Shown piece after piece: positions 1 through 8,406 of a stretch of 64,000 nt of DNA. The notes beneath the pieces were generated by a model that had not been told where the DNA came from, did not search any database, and worked only from the letters and a program-made list of their open reading frames with translations. A program made the position numbers and the translations under genes. The stretch is taken from positions 546,494 to 610,493 of the forward strand of contig JAUCSC010000001.1 in assembly GCA_030445265.1 (NCBI GenBank). Reading direction: 5' to 3'. The DNA comes from Candidatus Saccharimonadota bacterium. Its GTDB lineage: Bacteria > Patescibacteriota > Saccharimonadia > Saccharimonadales > Saccharimonadaceae. Position 1 is the stretch's first letter; every line of letters begins with the position of its first letter.

Positions 1-1
1 A

Positions 2-1678
2 CAGCGCTTCGACAGCGAAGCCGAAGCCCAGTCCTTCCTGGACAGCCTAAAGGACGCTGGCTTCAGCGTTTCGGCTATCACGACCAGTCCCGCGACGCGA
101 AACCCCGGTCCGCCCTTCACGACCAGTACCCTGCAGCAAGAAGCCAACGCCAAGCTCGGCTTTGGTGCCCGCGCCACGATGTCGAGTGCCCAGAAGCTTT
201 ACCAGGCCGGTAAGATTACCTACATGCGAACCGACTCTGTCAATTTGAGCGGCCAAGCGATTGCTGCGACATCGGACTACATTAAGAGTACGTATGGCCC
301 TGACTATTCCACCGTTCGCCAGTTCAAGACAAAGAGCGCGAGTGCCCAGGAAGCACACGAAGCGATTCGTCCAACCAATATCGCCGAGGAAAGAGCTAGC
401 AGTAACGAATATGATCAAAAGTTATACGATCTTATCCGCCGCCGGACGCTAGCTAGTCAAATGTCGCCAGCAAAGCTGGAGCGCACAACCGCCGTTATCA
501 GTATTAGCTCTTCGAAGCTATCATTCGAAGCGAAGGGTGAGGTAATTATCTTCCCTGGCTTCCTAAAGATCTACGGTGGCGGCAAGAAAGATCCAGATAT
601 TCTGCCGCCGCTCACCTCAGGTGAAACGCTTGAGTTGTCCCAAGCAACCGCCCGGCAGACGTTCGCCCGACCACCAGCCCGCTACACAGAGGGAAGCCTC
701 GTCAAAAAACTCGAGGACCTCGGTATTGGACGACCATCGACCTATGCGACTATTATTAATACCATCCAAGAGCGTGGCTATGTCGAAAAGGGAGAAGGCG
801 AGGGCCAGGAACGTGAAGTGATCGTGCTCGCTGTCACCCCAGGTAGCGACGTCGCTCGTGAGGTTGTCACCGAGAAAACCGGCTCAGACCGTGGCAAACT
901 CGTGCCCACCTCGATCGGGCTGATGATTAGCGATTTCCTGACCGACCATTTCGAACCAGTCATCGACTACGGCTTCACGGCATCAGTCGAGGAAGATTTT
1001 GACAAGATTGCCGCCGGTGCGCTGGCACGTAATATCATGCTTGAGCGCTTTTACACGCCGTTCCACGAGCTCATCAAGAACTCAGGGGGCATTGAACGCT
1101 CGGCCGTCGCCCAAGCAACCCCCGTCGGTACCGATCCCAAATCCGGCAAAATGATCTACGCACGATTTGGCCGCTTCGGACCGATGCTTCAGCTCGGTGC
1201 GACTGAGGATGAAGAAAAGCCGCTCTTTGCGCCTATGCCTGCCGGTGCTCGCCTGGAAACTGTCACCCTAGAGCAAGCCCTCATGGCCTTTAAGCTCCCT
1301 CGGCTCGTCGGGACAACGGAAGACGGCAAAGACATCAAAGCTAATGTCGGCCGCTTTGGTCCTTATATCCAGATCGATAAGCTCTATGTCAGCATTAAAC
1401 CACTCGATCCTCATACGATTTCCGAAGTAGAAGCCCGCCAGCTGTACACCGAGAAATTAAAAGCAGAAGCAGAAAAGAACATCGCCGACTTCGGTGACGG
1501 TGTTAAAGTGCTAAACGGCCGCTTCGGCCCCTACATTACTGACGGCACAAAGAATGTGAAGATTCCTAAAGATACCGTGCCGACCTCTGTTACAAAAGAG
1601 CAGGCGACCGAACTGCTCGCTCAAGCGCCAGCAAAACCACGCAAGCCACGAACACGCCGAAATACTCGAAAGAAGTAA
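2..1678 (+). CDS. topA: DNA topoisomerase I, 3' part (5' end outside window)
   Basis: Type IA topoisomerase that relaxes negative supercoils by nicking one strand through a tyrosine. The reading frame is open from base 2, so the N-terminal Toprim domain lies upstream of the window. Visible are PPFTTSTLQQEAN, typical of the catalytic core, and GKITYMRTDS at about bases 210-240, which carries the active-site tyrosine. The C-terminal third holds repeats of the type GRFGPYIQ/GRFGPYIT (about 1360-1560), characteristic of the single-stranded DNA-binding C-terminal domains of CPR-type TopA, and a basic tail ending KPRTRRNTRKK. The next gene starts 185 bases downstream with its own promoters. Confidence 0.96.
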   Translation, partial: QRFDSEAEAQSFLDSLKDAGFSVSAITTSPATRNPGPPFTTSTLQQEANAKLGFGARATMSSAQKLYQAGKITYMRTDSVNLSGQAIAATSDYIKSTYGPDYSTVRQFKTKSASAQEAHEAIRPTNIAEERASSNEYDQKLYDLIRRRTLASQMSPAKLERTTAVISISSSKLSFEAKGEVIIFPGFLKIYGGGKKDPDILPPLTSGETLELSQATARQTFARPPARYTEGSLVKKLEDLGIGRPSTYATIINTIQERGYVEKGEGEGQEREVIVLAVTPGSDVAREVVTEKTGSDRGKLVPTSIGLMISDFLTDHFEPVIDYGFTASVEEDFDKIAAGALARNIMLERFYTPFHELIKNSGGIERSAVAQATPVGTDPKSGKMIYARFGRFGPMLQLGATEDEEKPLFAPMPAGARLETVTLEQALMAFKLPRLVGTTEDGKDIKANVGRFGPYIQIDKLYVSIKPLDPHTISEVEARQLYTEKLKAEAEKNIADFGDGVKVLNGRFGPYITDGTKNVKIPKDTVPTSVTKEQATELLAQAPAKPRKPRTRRNTRKK

Positions 1679-1720
1679 ATAATACCACATTTAACAGCGT
1701 TGAATAGTTCCACATCACGC

Positions 1721-1800
1721 TTTACTTTATGTGTCCATTTCATGCTATAATGGTGTAAATAAGCCATATACTTGACATTATATAGATTATCTTTTATAAT
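1721..1800 (+). promoter_or_regulatory. Tandem sigma-70 promoters upstream of the sigma region-4-like gene
   Basis: The downstream promoter is a perfect consensus: TTGACA at 1772-1777, 17-base spacer, TATAAT at 1795-1800. A second candidate lies upstream: TTTACT at 1721-1726, 18-base spacer, TATAAT at 1745-1750. Either would give a leader of more than 50 bases before the ATG at 1864, which has an AGAGGA Shine-Dalgarno sequence. The exact consensus suggests strong constitutive expression. Confidence 0.8.
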
Positions 1801-1863
1801 GAAGAGTATACAGTAGTAAATACATAATCAATTCAGGTGCGGCAGAGAGGAACTACAGACAGA

Positions 1864-2913
1864 ATGAGCGACATCAAAGACCGAGATCAAACGATTGACC
1901 TCAAGGCCAGTGTCACTGAGATTCTATCGGTTATCGAACAGGAGCGTGAGCGCGAAATCATCACGCGTCGTTTTGGCCTCTATGATCGCCGTGAAACACT
2001 CGAACAAATCGGTGAACTCCTTGGTATTACCCGTGAGCGCGTCCGTCAACTTGAAAAAGCAATTCTGATTCGACTGAAGATTGCTGCCGAAGAAGGCAAG
2101 ACCGATGCCGTGTCTAACCTCGAGAAGATTTTCATTCGACACCTCAGTGAAATGGGCCGCGTTGCTCGTATCGCCGACATCGCCGACCGCTTGCTTGGCA
2201 AAACAACTGACCAGCAGGAGCGCGCGCACGTTGCCTTTATTGCTGAGCTTGCCCCAGGATTAAGCGTCATTAACGAAAATGACAACTATTACCTCGGTGT
2301 TGGTATCCGTGAATACGGTGACGAGAAGAAAGTACGTTTGCTCGTTGACCAAATCGTCGGCCTGATTAAGAAAAACGGCGTACCGATGACGATCGAAGAC
2401 CTCCACGATCAGCTCAGTCTTGAGCACCCATCTCATGTCCGTGCGCTCGCCAGCCTGAGTAAGCTCCTGGCACACCTCAAAGACCACTGGGGTCTCGTCA
2501 AATGGCCGACCGTCAACCCGAAGAATATTCGCGACAAGATATATGTCATCTTGGCCGACAACGCTAAGCCGATGCACTTTTCTGAGATCGCCAAAGCGAT
2601 CAAAGGTAGTAGCTTTAAGCGCAAGAATGTGACCACACAGGCCATCCATAATGAATTAATCAAAGACAAACGCTTTGTTTTAATCGGCCGTGGCATCTAC
2701 GCCCTCGACAATTGGGGCTATAGCAAGGGAACAGTATCTGACATTATCACACAAGTACTAGCCGACTCGAAAGAGCCGCTGCACCGCGATGAAATCGTCA
2801 AACGTGTCCTCAAAAGTCGCCAGGTTAAAGAGACAACTATCCTCTTGAATCTTCAGAGCAAACCTCAATTCAAACGCGTCGCCAAAGCGACCTATACGAT
2901 TGAACAAGCATAA
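1864..2913 (+). CDS. Sigma-70 region 4-like protein with HARE-HTH-type winged-helix C-terminus
   Basis: Probable transcription factor. Residues about 20-65 match sigma-70 region 4 (REREIITRRFGLYDRRETLEQ followed by an IGELLGITRERVRQLEKA helix-turn-helix), the part of a sigma factor that contacts the -35 box. No region 2 or 3 is seen, so it cannot melt a -10 element as a normal sigma would. The rest contains winged-helix repeats; around residues 220-290 the pattern (IRDKIYVILADNAKPMHFSE, then GRGIYALDNWGY) resembles the HARE-HTH domain of RNA polymerase delta subunits, and a second copy follows. ATG 1864 was chosen over the in-frame GTG at 1837 because AGAGGA precedes it at a suitable distance. 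The domain call is from motif reading; the cellular role is inferred. Confidence 0.8.
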   Translation: MSDIKDRDQTIDLKASVTEILSVIEQEREREIITRRFGLYDRRETLEQIGELLGITRERVRQLEKAILIRLKIAAEEGKTDAVSNLEKIFIRHLSEMGRVARIADIADRLLGKTTDQQERAHVAFIAELAPGLSVINENDNYYLGVGIREYGDEKKVRLLVDQIVGLIKKNGVPMTIEDLHDQLSLEHPSHVRALASLSKLLAHLKDHWGLVKWPTVNPKNIRDKIYVILADNAKPMHFSEIAKAIKGSSFKRKNVTTQAIHNELIKDKRFVLIGRGIYALDNWGYSKGTVSDIITQVLADSKEPLHRDEIVKRVLKSRQVKETTILLNLQSKPQFKRVAKATYTIEQA

Positions 2914-2968
2914 GAGAGAAGTGCTCGACAACGAGTCTCTATAATGAGACAATAAAAACAGATTGATT

Positions 2969-5650
2969 ATGAATATCGTGTCGTCGATCATTACCTTTTT
3001 ATTGCAATGGTACATCTGGTTACCTATTGTATTGGTGCTCGCGTATCTCACGTACCGAAATTATAAAAAAGCTGAAGCCGAAGAAGGTATTGAGGGTGAT
3101 CTTTTGCTCCTCGAAATTCCAAAAACGAACGACAAGCAAGAGCTTGCCGCCGAACAGATGTTTGCCAGCCTGCACGGCATTTTGCGCGATAAATCCGAGC
3201 TAAAATTGAATAACGGTGTCCAAGAACACCTCAGTTTTGAGGTCGCGTCGGTCAACGGACAGATCCGCTTCTATGCCTGGGTGCCAAAGACCCTCCGGAG
3301 CTTTGTCGAGAGTCAGATTTACTCCCAGTATCCAACCGTACAGATCCGCGAAGCAGACGAGGATTACGTCGCCCATGAACGTGAGCACAGTGTCGTTCAT
3401 ACCGCTGAAATCACCTTGACGGACAATGAGATGCTGCCAATCAAGACATTCCAAAGTTTTGAGGTTGACCCACTTGCCGGTATTACAGGCACGCTTGCCA
3501 AGCTCGAGTCCACCGGAGAAGAAGTGTGGGTACAAATTCTAGTCAAGCCAATTGCCGACGACTGGCACAAGGATTCGGAGCGCTGGGCGCGCAATGTTAA
3601 AAGCGGTCAAGGCGTCCTCCGGCCAGGCGTTGGTCTGGCGTGGATAGGTGGACTCCTGGAAGCGCTCTGGAAACCGCCCGAAGAAGGTCGTCCAACGTCC
3701 GAAACCAAAGAGCTATCAGACCGCGACAAGACTCGTATCAGCGAGGCCGAGAAGAAGGCAACCAAACTGGGCTACGAAGTCCGGATTCGCTTAGCGTACC
3801 TTGGAGAAAGCAGTGAAAATGGCCGGCTGCGGATGCAGGCGATCGTCGGTACTTTTAAGCAGTACAATAGTACCAATTTGAACGGTTTCAAGATGTCTTC
3901 GAGCAGCTTTAAAAAAGAAGATATTGCACCGTACCGTCAACGGAGCTTTGGAAACAAAGGCTTCATTCTCAACATCGAGGAACTGGCGAGTGTCTTCCAC
4001 TTGCCGCACACCAGCGTGGAGACACCGAACATCGTCTGGGCAAGCTCCAAGACAGCGGAACCGCCAGCGAAACTGCCTATCATTACCGGAACATCGGCCG
4101 TCGATGAGAATATCAGCGCCTTTGGCCTGACTAATTTTCGGGGCATCAATCATCAGTTCGGCATGCTCCGTAGCGACCGTTCCCGTCATGTCTATATCAT
4201 CGGTCAAACCGGAGCAGGTAAGTCGGGGACACTTGAGCTATTTGCCCTGAGTGATATCTTTCATGGCCATGGTTATGCCATCATCGACCCGCACGGAGAC
4301 TTCGCCGTCAATAATCTGCGCTTTATCCCTGGTTCGCGCCTCCAAGACGTCGTCTACTTTAACCCGGCCGATACCGCATATCCGCTCGGCTTCAATCCGC
4401 TGGAAGTCACCAACCCAAATCAAAAAACGAATATTAGCTCTGAGGTTATCGGCGTTCTCAAACGCATGTTCGGCGAATCATGGGGTCCTCGACTTGAATA
4501 CATTCTCCGCTATACGATTTTGGCGCTCCTCGACCGGCCGGAGACAACCATGCTTGATATTACCCGCATGCTGACCGATAAAAAGTTCCGGCTTGAAACC
4601 CTTGGCTACTGCCAAGATACAGTTGTCCTCAACTTCTGGAAGGTTGAGTTTGCCAGCTGGAACGACAAGTTTGTCTCCGAAGCGATCGCGCCCGTTCTCA
4701 ATAAGGTTGGTGCCTTTACAGCTAATCCAATCATCCGTAATATCATCGGACAGCCACGCTCGACGTTCAATATTCGCCAGATTATGGATGAAGGGAAGAT
4801 CCTGATCGTCAATCTCTCCAAAGGACTGATCGGCGAGGATAATGCGGCAATTCTCGGGGCATTTATGGTGACAAAGATTCAGCTTGCTGCCATGTCACGG
4901 TCCGATATTGCAAATATCGAAGACCGCCGGGCATTTTACCTCTATGTCGACGAATTCCAGAACTTCGCGACCGATTCATTTGCGACCATTCTATCCGAAG
5001 CCCGCAAGTATGGCCTAAACTTGACCGTCGCCAACCAGTACATCTCTCAGATGACCGAGACAGTCCGTGACGCAGTCTTCGGGAACGTCGGGACGATGAT
5101 ATCATTCCGTGTTTCGGCCGATGACGCCCCGATTCTGTCAAAGCAATTTGAGCCGCAATTTGAAGCTCAGGACTTGCTTCAAATGCACAATCGCCACTTT
5201 ATTATTAATATGGTCATCAATGGCGAAAAAGCCCCAGCCTTTTCGGCCACCACCTTGACGCTGCCGCCACCACAGATCGATAACACTGGTCGCATCATTG
5301 AGAATACTCGCCGCAATTTCAGCCGGAGCAGGGCAGAGGTAGAGCGGGAGATTGCTGATGCAATCCAGCCACCAGCCTCACTCCAAACGCCGTCACAGCA
5401 GCCCAATCGGCCGACGGCGCATATTGCTCGTGCCGTTGTACCGACGGTCATTGCCAGCCCGATACCAGCCAGCATGCTGCCAGAAAGCGGAGAAGGGGAA
5501 GCGCCAAAGAAACGGAAGCGGACCCGGAGCCGTAAAAAGAAAAATCCAGATGCTACTCCAGCTCAAGCTCAGATTGCCGCGCCCGAACCAGTCCAGCCGC
5601 TGCCAGCCGGCGAGCCAGTTATCGTCGATACCGAAATTCGCCTTCGTTAA
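2969..5650 (+). CDS. VirD4/TraG-like membrane-anchored ATPase
   Basis: Large ATPase of the type IV coupling protein/HerA-FtsK class. An N-terminal hydrophobic segment (residues about 5-25, VSSIITFLLQWYIWLPIVLV) anchors it in the membrane. Walker A is IIGQTGAGKSGTL near residue 412 and Walker B is FYLYVDEFQNF near residue 656. An arginine-rich linker and a strongly basic tail (KKRKRTRSRKKK) follow, possibly binding nucleic acid or the membrane surface. Known relatives pump DNA or protein through type IV secretion channels or pilus machines. No relaxase or other type IV secretion gene is adjacent. It is followed after 79 bases by a prepilin gene. ATG 2969 is preferred to the TTG two codons upstream; no clear Shine-Dalgarno is seen. 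Confidence 0.85.
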   Translation: MNIVSSIITFLLQWYIWLPIVLVLAYLTYRNYKKAEAEEGIEGDLLLLEIPKTNDKQELAAEQMFASLHGILRDKSELKLNNGVQEHLSFEVASVNGQIRFYAWVPKTLRSFVESQIYSQYPTVQIREADEDYVAHEREHSVVHTAEITLTDNEMLPIKTFQSFEVDPLAGITGTLAKLESTGEEVWVQILVKPIADDWHKDSERWARNVKSGQGVLRPGVGLAWIGGLLEALWKPPEEGRPTSETKELSDRDKTRISEAEKKATKLGYEVRIRLAYLGESSENGRLRMQAIVGTFKQYNSTNLNGFKMSSSSFKKEDIAPYRQRSFGNKGFILNIEELASVFHLPHTSVETPNIVWASSKTAEPPAKLPIITGTSAVDENISAFGLTNFRGINHQFGMLRSDRSRHVYIIGQTGAGKSGTLELFALSDIFHGHGYAIIDPHGDFAVNNLRFIPGSRLQDVVYFNPADTAYPLGFNPLEVTNPNQKTNISSEVIGVLKRMFGESWGPRLEYILRYTILALLDRPETTMLDITRMLTDKKFRLETLGYCQDTVVLNFWKVEFASWNDKFVSEAIAPVLNKVGAFTANPIIRNIIGQPRSTFNIRQIMDEGKILIVNLSKGLIGEDNAAILGAFMVTKIQLAAMSRSDIANIEDRRAFYLYVDEFQNFATDSFATILSEARKYGLNLTVANQYISQMTETVRDAVFGNVGTMISFRVSADDAPILSKQFEPQFEAQDLLQMHNRHFIINMVINGEKAPAFSATTLTLPPPQIDNTGRIIENTRRNFSRSRAEVEREIADAIQPPASLQTPSQQPNRPTAHIARAVVPTVIASPIPASMLPESGEGEAPKKRKRTRSRKKKNPDATPAQAQIAAPEPVQPLPAGEPVIVDTEIRLR

Positions 5651-5704
5651 CGCAACGACCTCGGGTAGCGGAGGCGGCTACTTCATAAATTGCTAGCGAT
5701 ACGA

Positions 5705-5710
5705 TATAGT
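5705..5710 (+). promoter_or_regulatory. -10 box of the first prepilin gene
   Basis: TATAGT at 5705-5710 with TTCATA 17 bases upstream gives a moderate sigma-70 promoter and a leader of about 12 bases before the prepilin ATG at 5730. Confidence 0.4.
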
Positions 5711-5729
5711 AAAGCCAAGCAGAAGCATT

Positions 5730-6578
5730 ATGAAAAAAACAAGCACGCCTTCCGGATTCACCATCATAGAAATACTTATCGTCGTTTTAGTCATCGGCAT
5801 TCTTGTTGGTATCGTTGTTGTTTCTTATAACGCCGTCCAGACGAGGGCCCAAGATCAGCAGATACAGGCGCTTCTTAAAGATGCCGCCGAGAAAACAAGA
5901 GTGAGTTTATCCTATGACAAGGTAGTGCCGACGGCCAGCGCTATCTCAAGTCCTACCGCTCCGACGATCACCATGCAGATTACTGGCAATGTTTTTGCGC
6001 AGACATTTTGCATTACCGCGTACGGTGCCAAATATACGACCTATAGCGTTGATGAGAAGGGGGCGATGATAAAAGCTCCTTGTGATGGCCATTCCGGCGG
6101 TCCCAATTACTGTCCAGAGACATCATACGTCACTCTCAACGGATATTATTGCAGTGGCACGCTCGGCAGCCTCGCAACTCTCCATACTGGCGCCACCAAG
6201 CTCCTGGCGACCGATGCCCAGGTACCGACCGGTGCACCAGCTTATTATGTCGGTCGACAGAACACCAGAGATAATCTGGGCAGTTCTTTTACCGCTGCTG
6301 GGGGCGATATATATTGTGTCACTGGCTGGGCGACCACCATCAGCTCAACAGTCACGCATGGCTTCGGTATTCGCTTTGTCGGGTCGTACGGCACCAGCTT
6401 TCTTGGTAGTTCAGTGACTGCCGCCAGTGGTGCCACCGGTTGGAAAAAAGTGACCGGCTGCTATACGGCTCCTGCCAACACCACATCGGCTTCACTATGG
6501 ACACAGAACAACGGCGCCAACGGTTCCACGGCTGATGTAGCCTGGTTCCAGACCGCCATTACTCTTAAGAAGCAGTAG
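5730..6578 (+). CDS. Type IV prepilin with lectin/CBM-like C-terminal domain
   Basis: Type IV pilin-like surface protein. A short basic leader ends at the prepilin peptidase motif SGFTIIE, with cleavage between G and F, followed by the hydrophobic helix (EILIVVLVIGILVGIVVVSY) that is both membrane anchor and pilus assembly helix. A cysteine-containing pilin head follows. The last ~130 residues are rich in G, S, T and aromatics and end in a pattern (GWKKVTGCYTAP, then SLWTQNNGA and DVAWFQTAITL) resembling CBM_4_9-type jelly-roll carbohydrate-binding modules. This suggests a tip adhesin that binds sugars on a host cell. The CBM assignment is inference from sequence style; the prepilin call is firm. 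Confidence 0.85.
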   Translation: MKKTSTPSGFTIIEILIVVLVIGILVGIVVVSYNAVQTRAQDQQIQALLKDAAEKTRVSLSYDKVVPTASAISSPTAPTITMQITGNVFAQTFCITAYGAKYTTYSVDEKGAMIKAPCDGHSGGPNYCPETSYVTLNGYYCSGTLGSLATLHTGATKLLATDAQVPTGAPAYYVGRQNTRDNLGSSFTAAGGDIYCVTGWATTISSTVTHGFGIRFVGSYGTSFLGSSVTAASGATGWKKVTGCYTAPANTTSASLWTQNNGANGSTADVAWFQTAITLKKQ

Positions 6579-6786
6579 GGCATACATATTCTTCTACTTA
6601 CCTCGGCAACAGAGTGGGGGATTTATAAAGAAAAAGATGCGTTAAATCTACTTTATTCTAGTGTCCGTGCATGCGCGAAGGCGCCCGGGCTGACAAGACG
6701 AGGAAGTATGTTTGTCGATAGCGTTGATTATTGCATAAACATGGCTTAACCCGACGCCACAATGGTAAGTGGTATTATGGAATCGT

Positions 6787-7548
6787 ATGAATAACTACGA
6801 AAAACTGCTCATGAATTTAATCCTCAACGCAGGGGAGAAGTTAATAGACGCGGCAAGCTTATTTAAGACAGGATATTCATGGAGAAACTGTTGGTTTTTG
6901 ACCGTTATAGCAGAGGAGGAAGTTGCTAAGCTTATCATAATACCTTTTGCTAACTATGCCGGAACCCTAAAAAACCTGCTAGAAGGAAAGAGTATTCTAT
7001 ACAGACACCCGGTAAAGCATAAAATCTTCGCTACATACGGCCTACAGAACCGAGATTATTCAAAGATAGAAAGTCTAAAACAAAGTTACCTATATGTTAA
7101 GCCCCAGCTTCAGACTGGCACGGAGCTGCCAGTTGTATCCAAAGAGCAAGCATTAATCGAAATTACTCACGCGGTAAAGCTATTCGATACGATTGCGGTG
7201 ATTAACATGCTATCCTCTAGCACGCTGTCTGATGAATTTAAGAGTTTGTTAAGAAAATATCATAAGTCTATATTTGTACCCGCAATGAGAGATTTATTAC
7301 CGGAAATCGTAAGAGAAATGAACACACACTACGAGGGGCCAGAGCCTTCATTAATGGAAGTTCTACAGAGATACCCTCTTTTGTTCGCGGAAATGATGAC
7401 TTATGCGATACCCGACCAATACGTGGAGTTTTTCAAAAGAATAGAGGGAAAATCTTACGATCGTATGATGGAAATCTTGTCAGAGTATTTTCGTGACTTT
7501 CCGGATGTTAAGAACGTGCTCGAAGACCTGAATAAACAGCTCGGATAG
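6787..7548 (+). CDS. AbiV-family (HEPN-like) abortive infection protein
   Basis: Resembles AbiV, a phage abortive infection protein of the HEPN class. The N-terminus has the family pattern LNAGEKLIDAASLFKTGYS followed by FLTVIAEEEVAK (residues about 15-50), where paired alanines and the acidic EEExxK helix are diagnostic. A possible HEPN RNase motif Rx4H is visible as REMNTH near residue 177. The gene is clearly more AT-rich in codon use than its neighbours, suggesting horizontal gain. ATG 6787 was chosen because a -10-like TATTAT lies 8 bases upstream; the track-extended GTG at 6769 would lie upstream of that box. It has no obvious partner gene. Activity against phage is inferred from family only. 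Confidence 0.7.
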   Translation: MNNYEKLLMNLILNAGEKLIDAASLFKTGYSWRNCWFLTVIAEEEVAKLIIIPFANYAGTLKNLLEGKSILYRHPVKHKIFATYGLQNRDYSKIESLKQSYLYVKPQLQTGTELPVVSKEQALIEITHAVKLFDTIAVINMLSSSTLSDEFKSLLRKYHKSIFVPAMRDLLPEIVREMNTHYEGPEPSLMEVLQRYPLLFAEMMTYAIPDQYVEFFKRIEGKSYDRMMEILSEYFRDFPDVKNVLEDLNKQLG

Positions 7549-8406
7549 TCACGCGAGGTAAGTGGGGAAGTCGACGTTCTATACGATACCATCCTAGTTC
7601 ACGCGATACGCGCTCTGCCTTAACTTAAACTATATTGAGGGCCTTCAGTGCTGCACATTTATCCCTAACCATCAACTTATCGAGCGGATATCCATCGCTA
7701 AAGATTTGATAGTATTCGTTCTGCATGACTACACATATCCACCAAACAGAATATAGAACAAAAATCGAACAGATATCTAGGCACATATAGTGGCCGCATG
7801 ACAGCGCCTATATACTAATGTACGTAAATAGTCATCCACGGGCGTAAATGCGCGCATAGGCAGCGCCAAAGGCCCATGGTGAGAAGCACAGACAAATGAG
7901 ATAGTGGAAGTGATGAAAATAGTGACTGGTTGAAAAAATATCAGTCGTAAAGTATGATGGAGTGCTCATGTTCAATATATAGTTCTTACGTCGCACAATA
8001 TATCTTTTACGACATTAACTATATAAACAAAGGATGAGTGTATACTCATCTATATTGAGCCGTTATCTGTTGAATAGAGTAGTTTCCATCTATATAGCCT
8101 TCTGCGCATACCATTTACTTTAAACGATATCTTTCACATCATTATATGCATCGTTAAGTCTATTCTCGCCATAGTAAGTGATCCACGTGTTGTCAGGACT
8201 TCCATGGTTATCCACAATTGCTATGGAGCTATTTGCTTTTTTTAATTTTTTATTTTCACGCTACTACTCTCTCACTCCTCCCCTGCTATTTGCTTTTTTG
8301 TTATTATTGTTACAATATATGTTTTTTCTATTCTTGCCCCACTTTCGTAATGTAGAACAGAATTAGAACAAGAGAGCAGAGTGAGGGGGTACCCCCTTTT
8401 CACCCA
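7549..8406. other. Gene-poor AT-rich region between converging gene blocks
   Basis: No convincing gene is visible. It contains a 33-codon minus-strand frame (7625-7726), a hydrophobic plus-strand frame of 62 codons from GTG 8178, a perfect DnaA box TTATCCACA at 8208-8216 followed by T-rich DNA, a 15-base direct repeat (8228-8242 and 8285-8299) and a GGGGGTACCCCC palindrome near 8385. Genes to the left run rightward and genes to the right run leftward, so transcription converges here. It may be a site of gene decay or insertion. Confidence 0.5.
8228..8299 (+). repeat. 15-base direct repeat pair
   Basis: GCTATTTGCTTTTTT occurs at 8228-8242 and again at 8285-8299, 57 bases apart, in the T-rich part of the gene-poor region. 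It may be a duplication within a short hydrophobic reading frame or a remnant of slippage. No function can be assigned. Confidence 0.6.

Noticed and set aside
2940-2945. TATAAT before the VirD4-like gene as its promoter
   Set aside because: No -35-like sequence at a proper distance, and the box lies inside a short GTCTC/GAGAC palindrome; the gene may be read through from upstream.
7625-7726. 33-codon minus-strand frame, MQNEYYQIFSDGYPLDKLMV at its start
   Set aside because: Looks protein-like and may be a gene remnant, but too short and weakly supported to call a gene.
8208-8299. Possible replication origin (DnaA box plus T-rich DNA)
   Set aside because: Only one perfect DnaA box, no dnaA or dnaN gene nearby, and genes converge here rather than diverge.
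8178-8366. Hydrophobic 62-codon frame as a small membrane protein
   Set aside because: GTG start without a Shine-Dalgarno, T-rich DNA alone would give Phe/Leu-rich translation, and no homologous pattern is seen.
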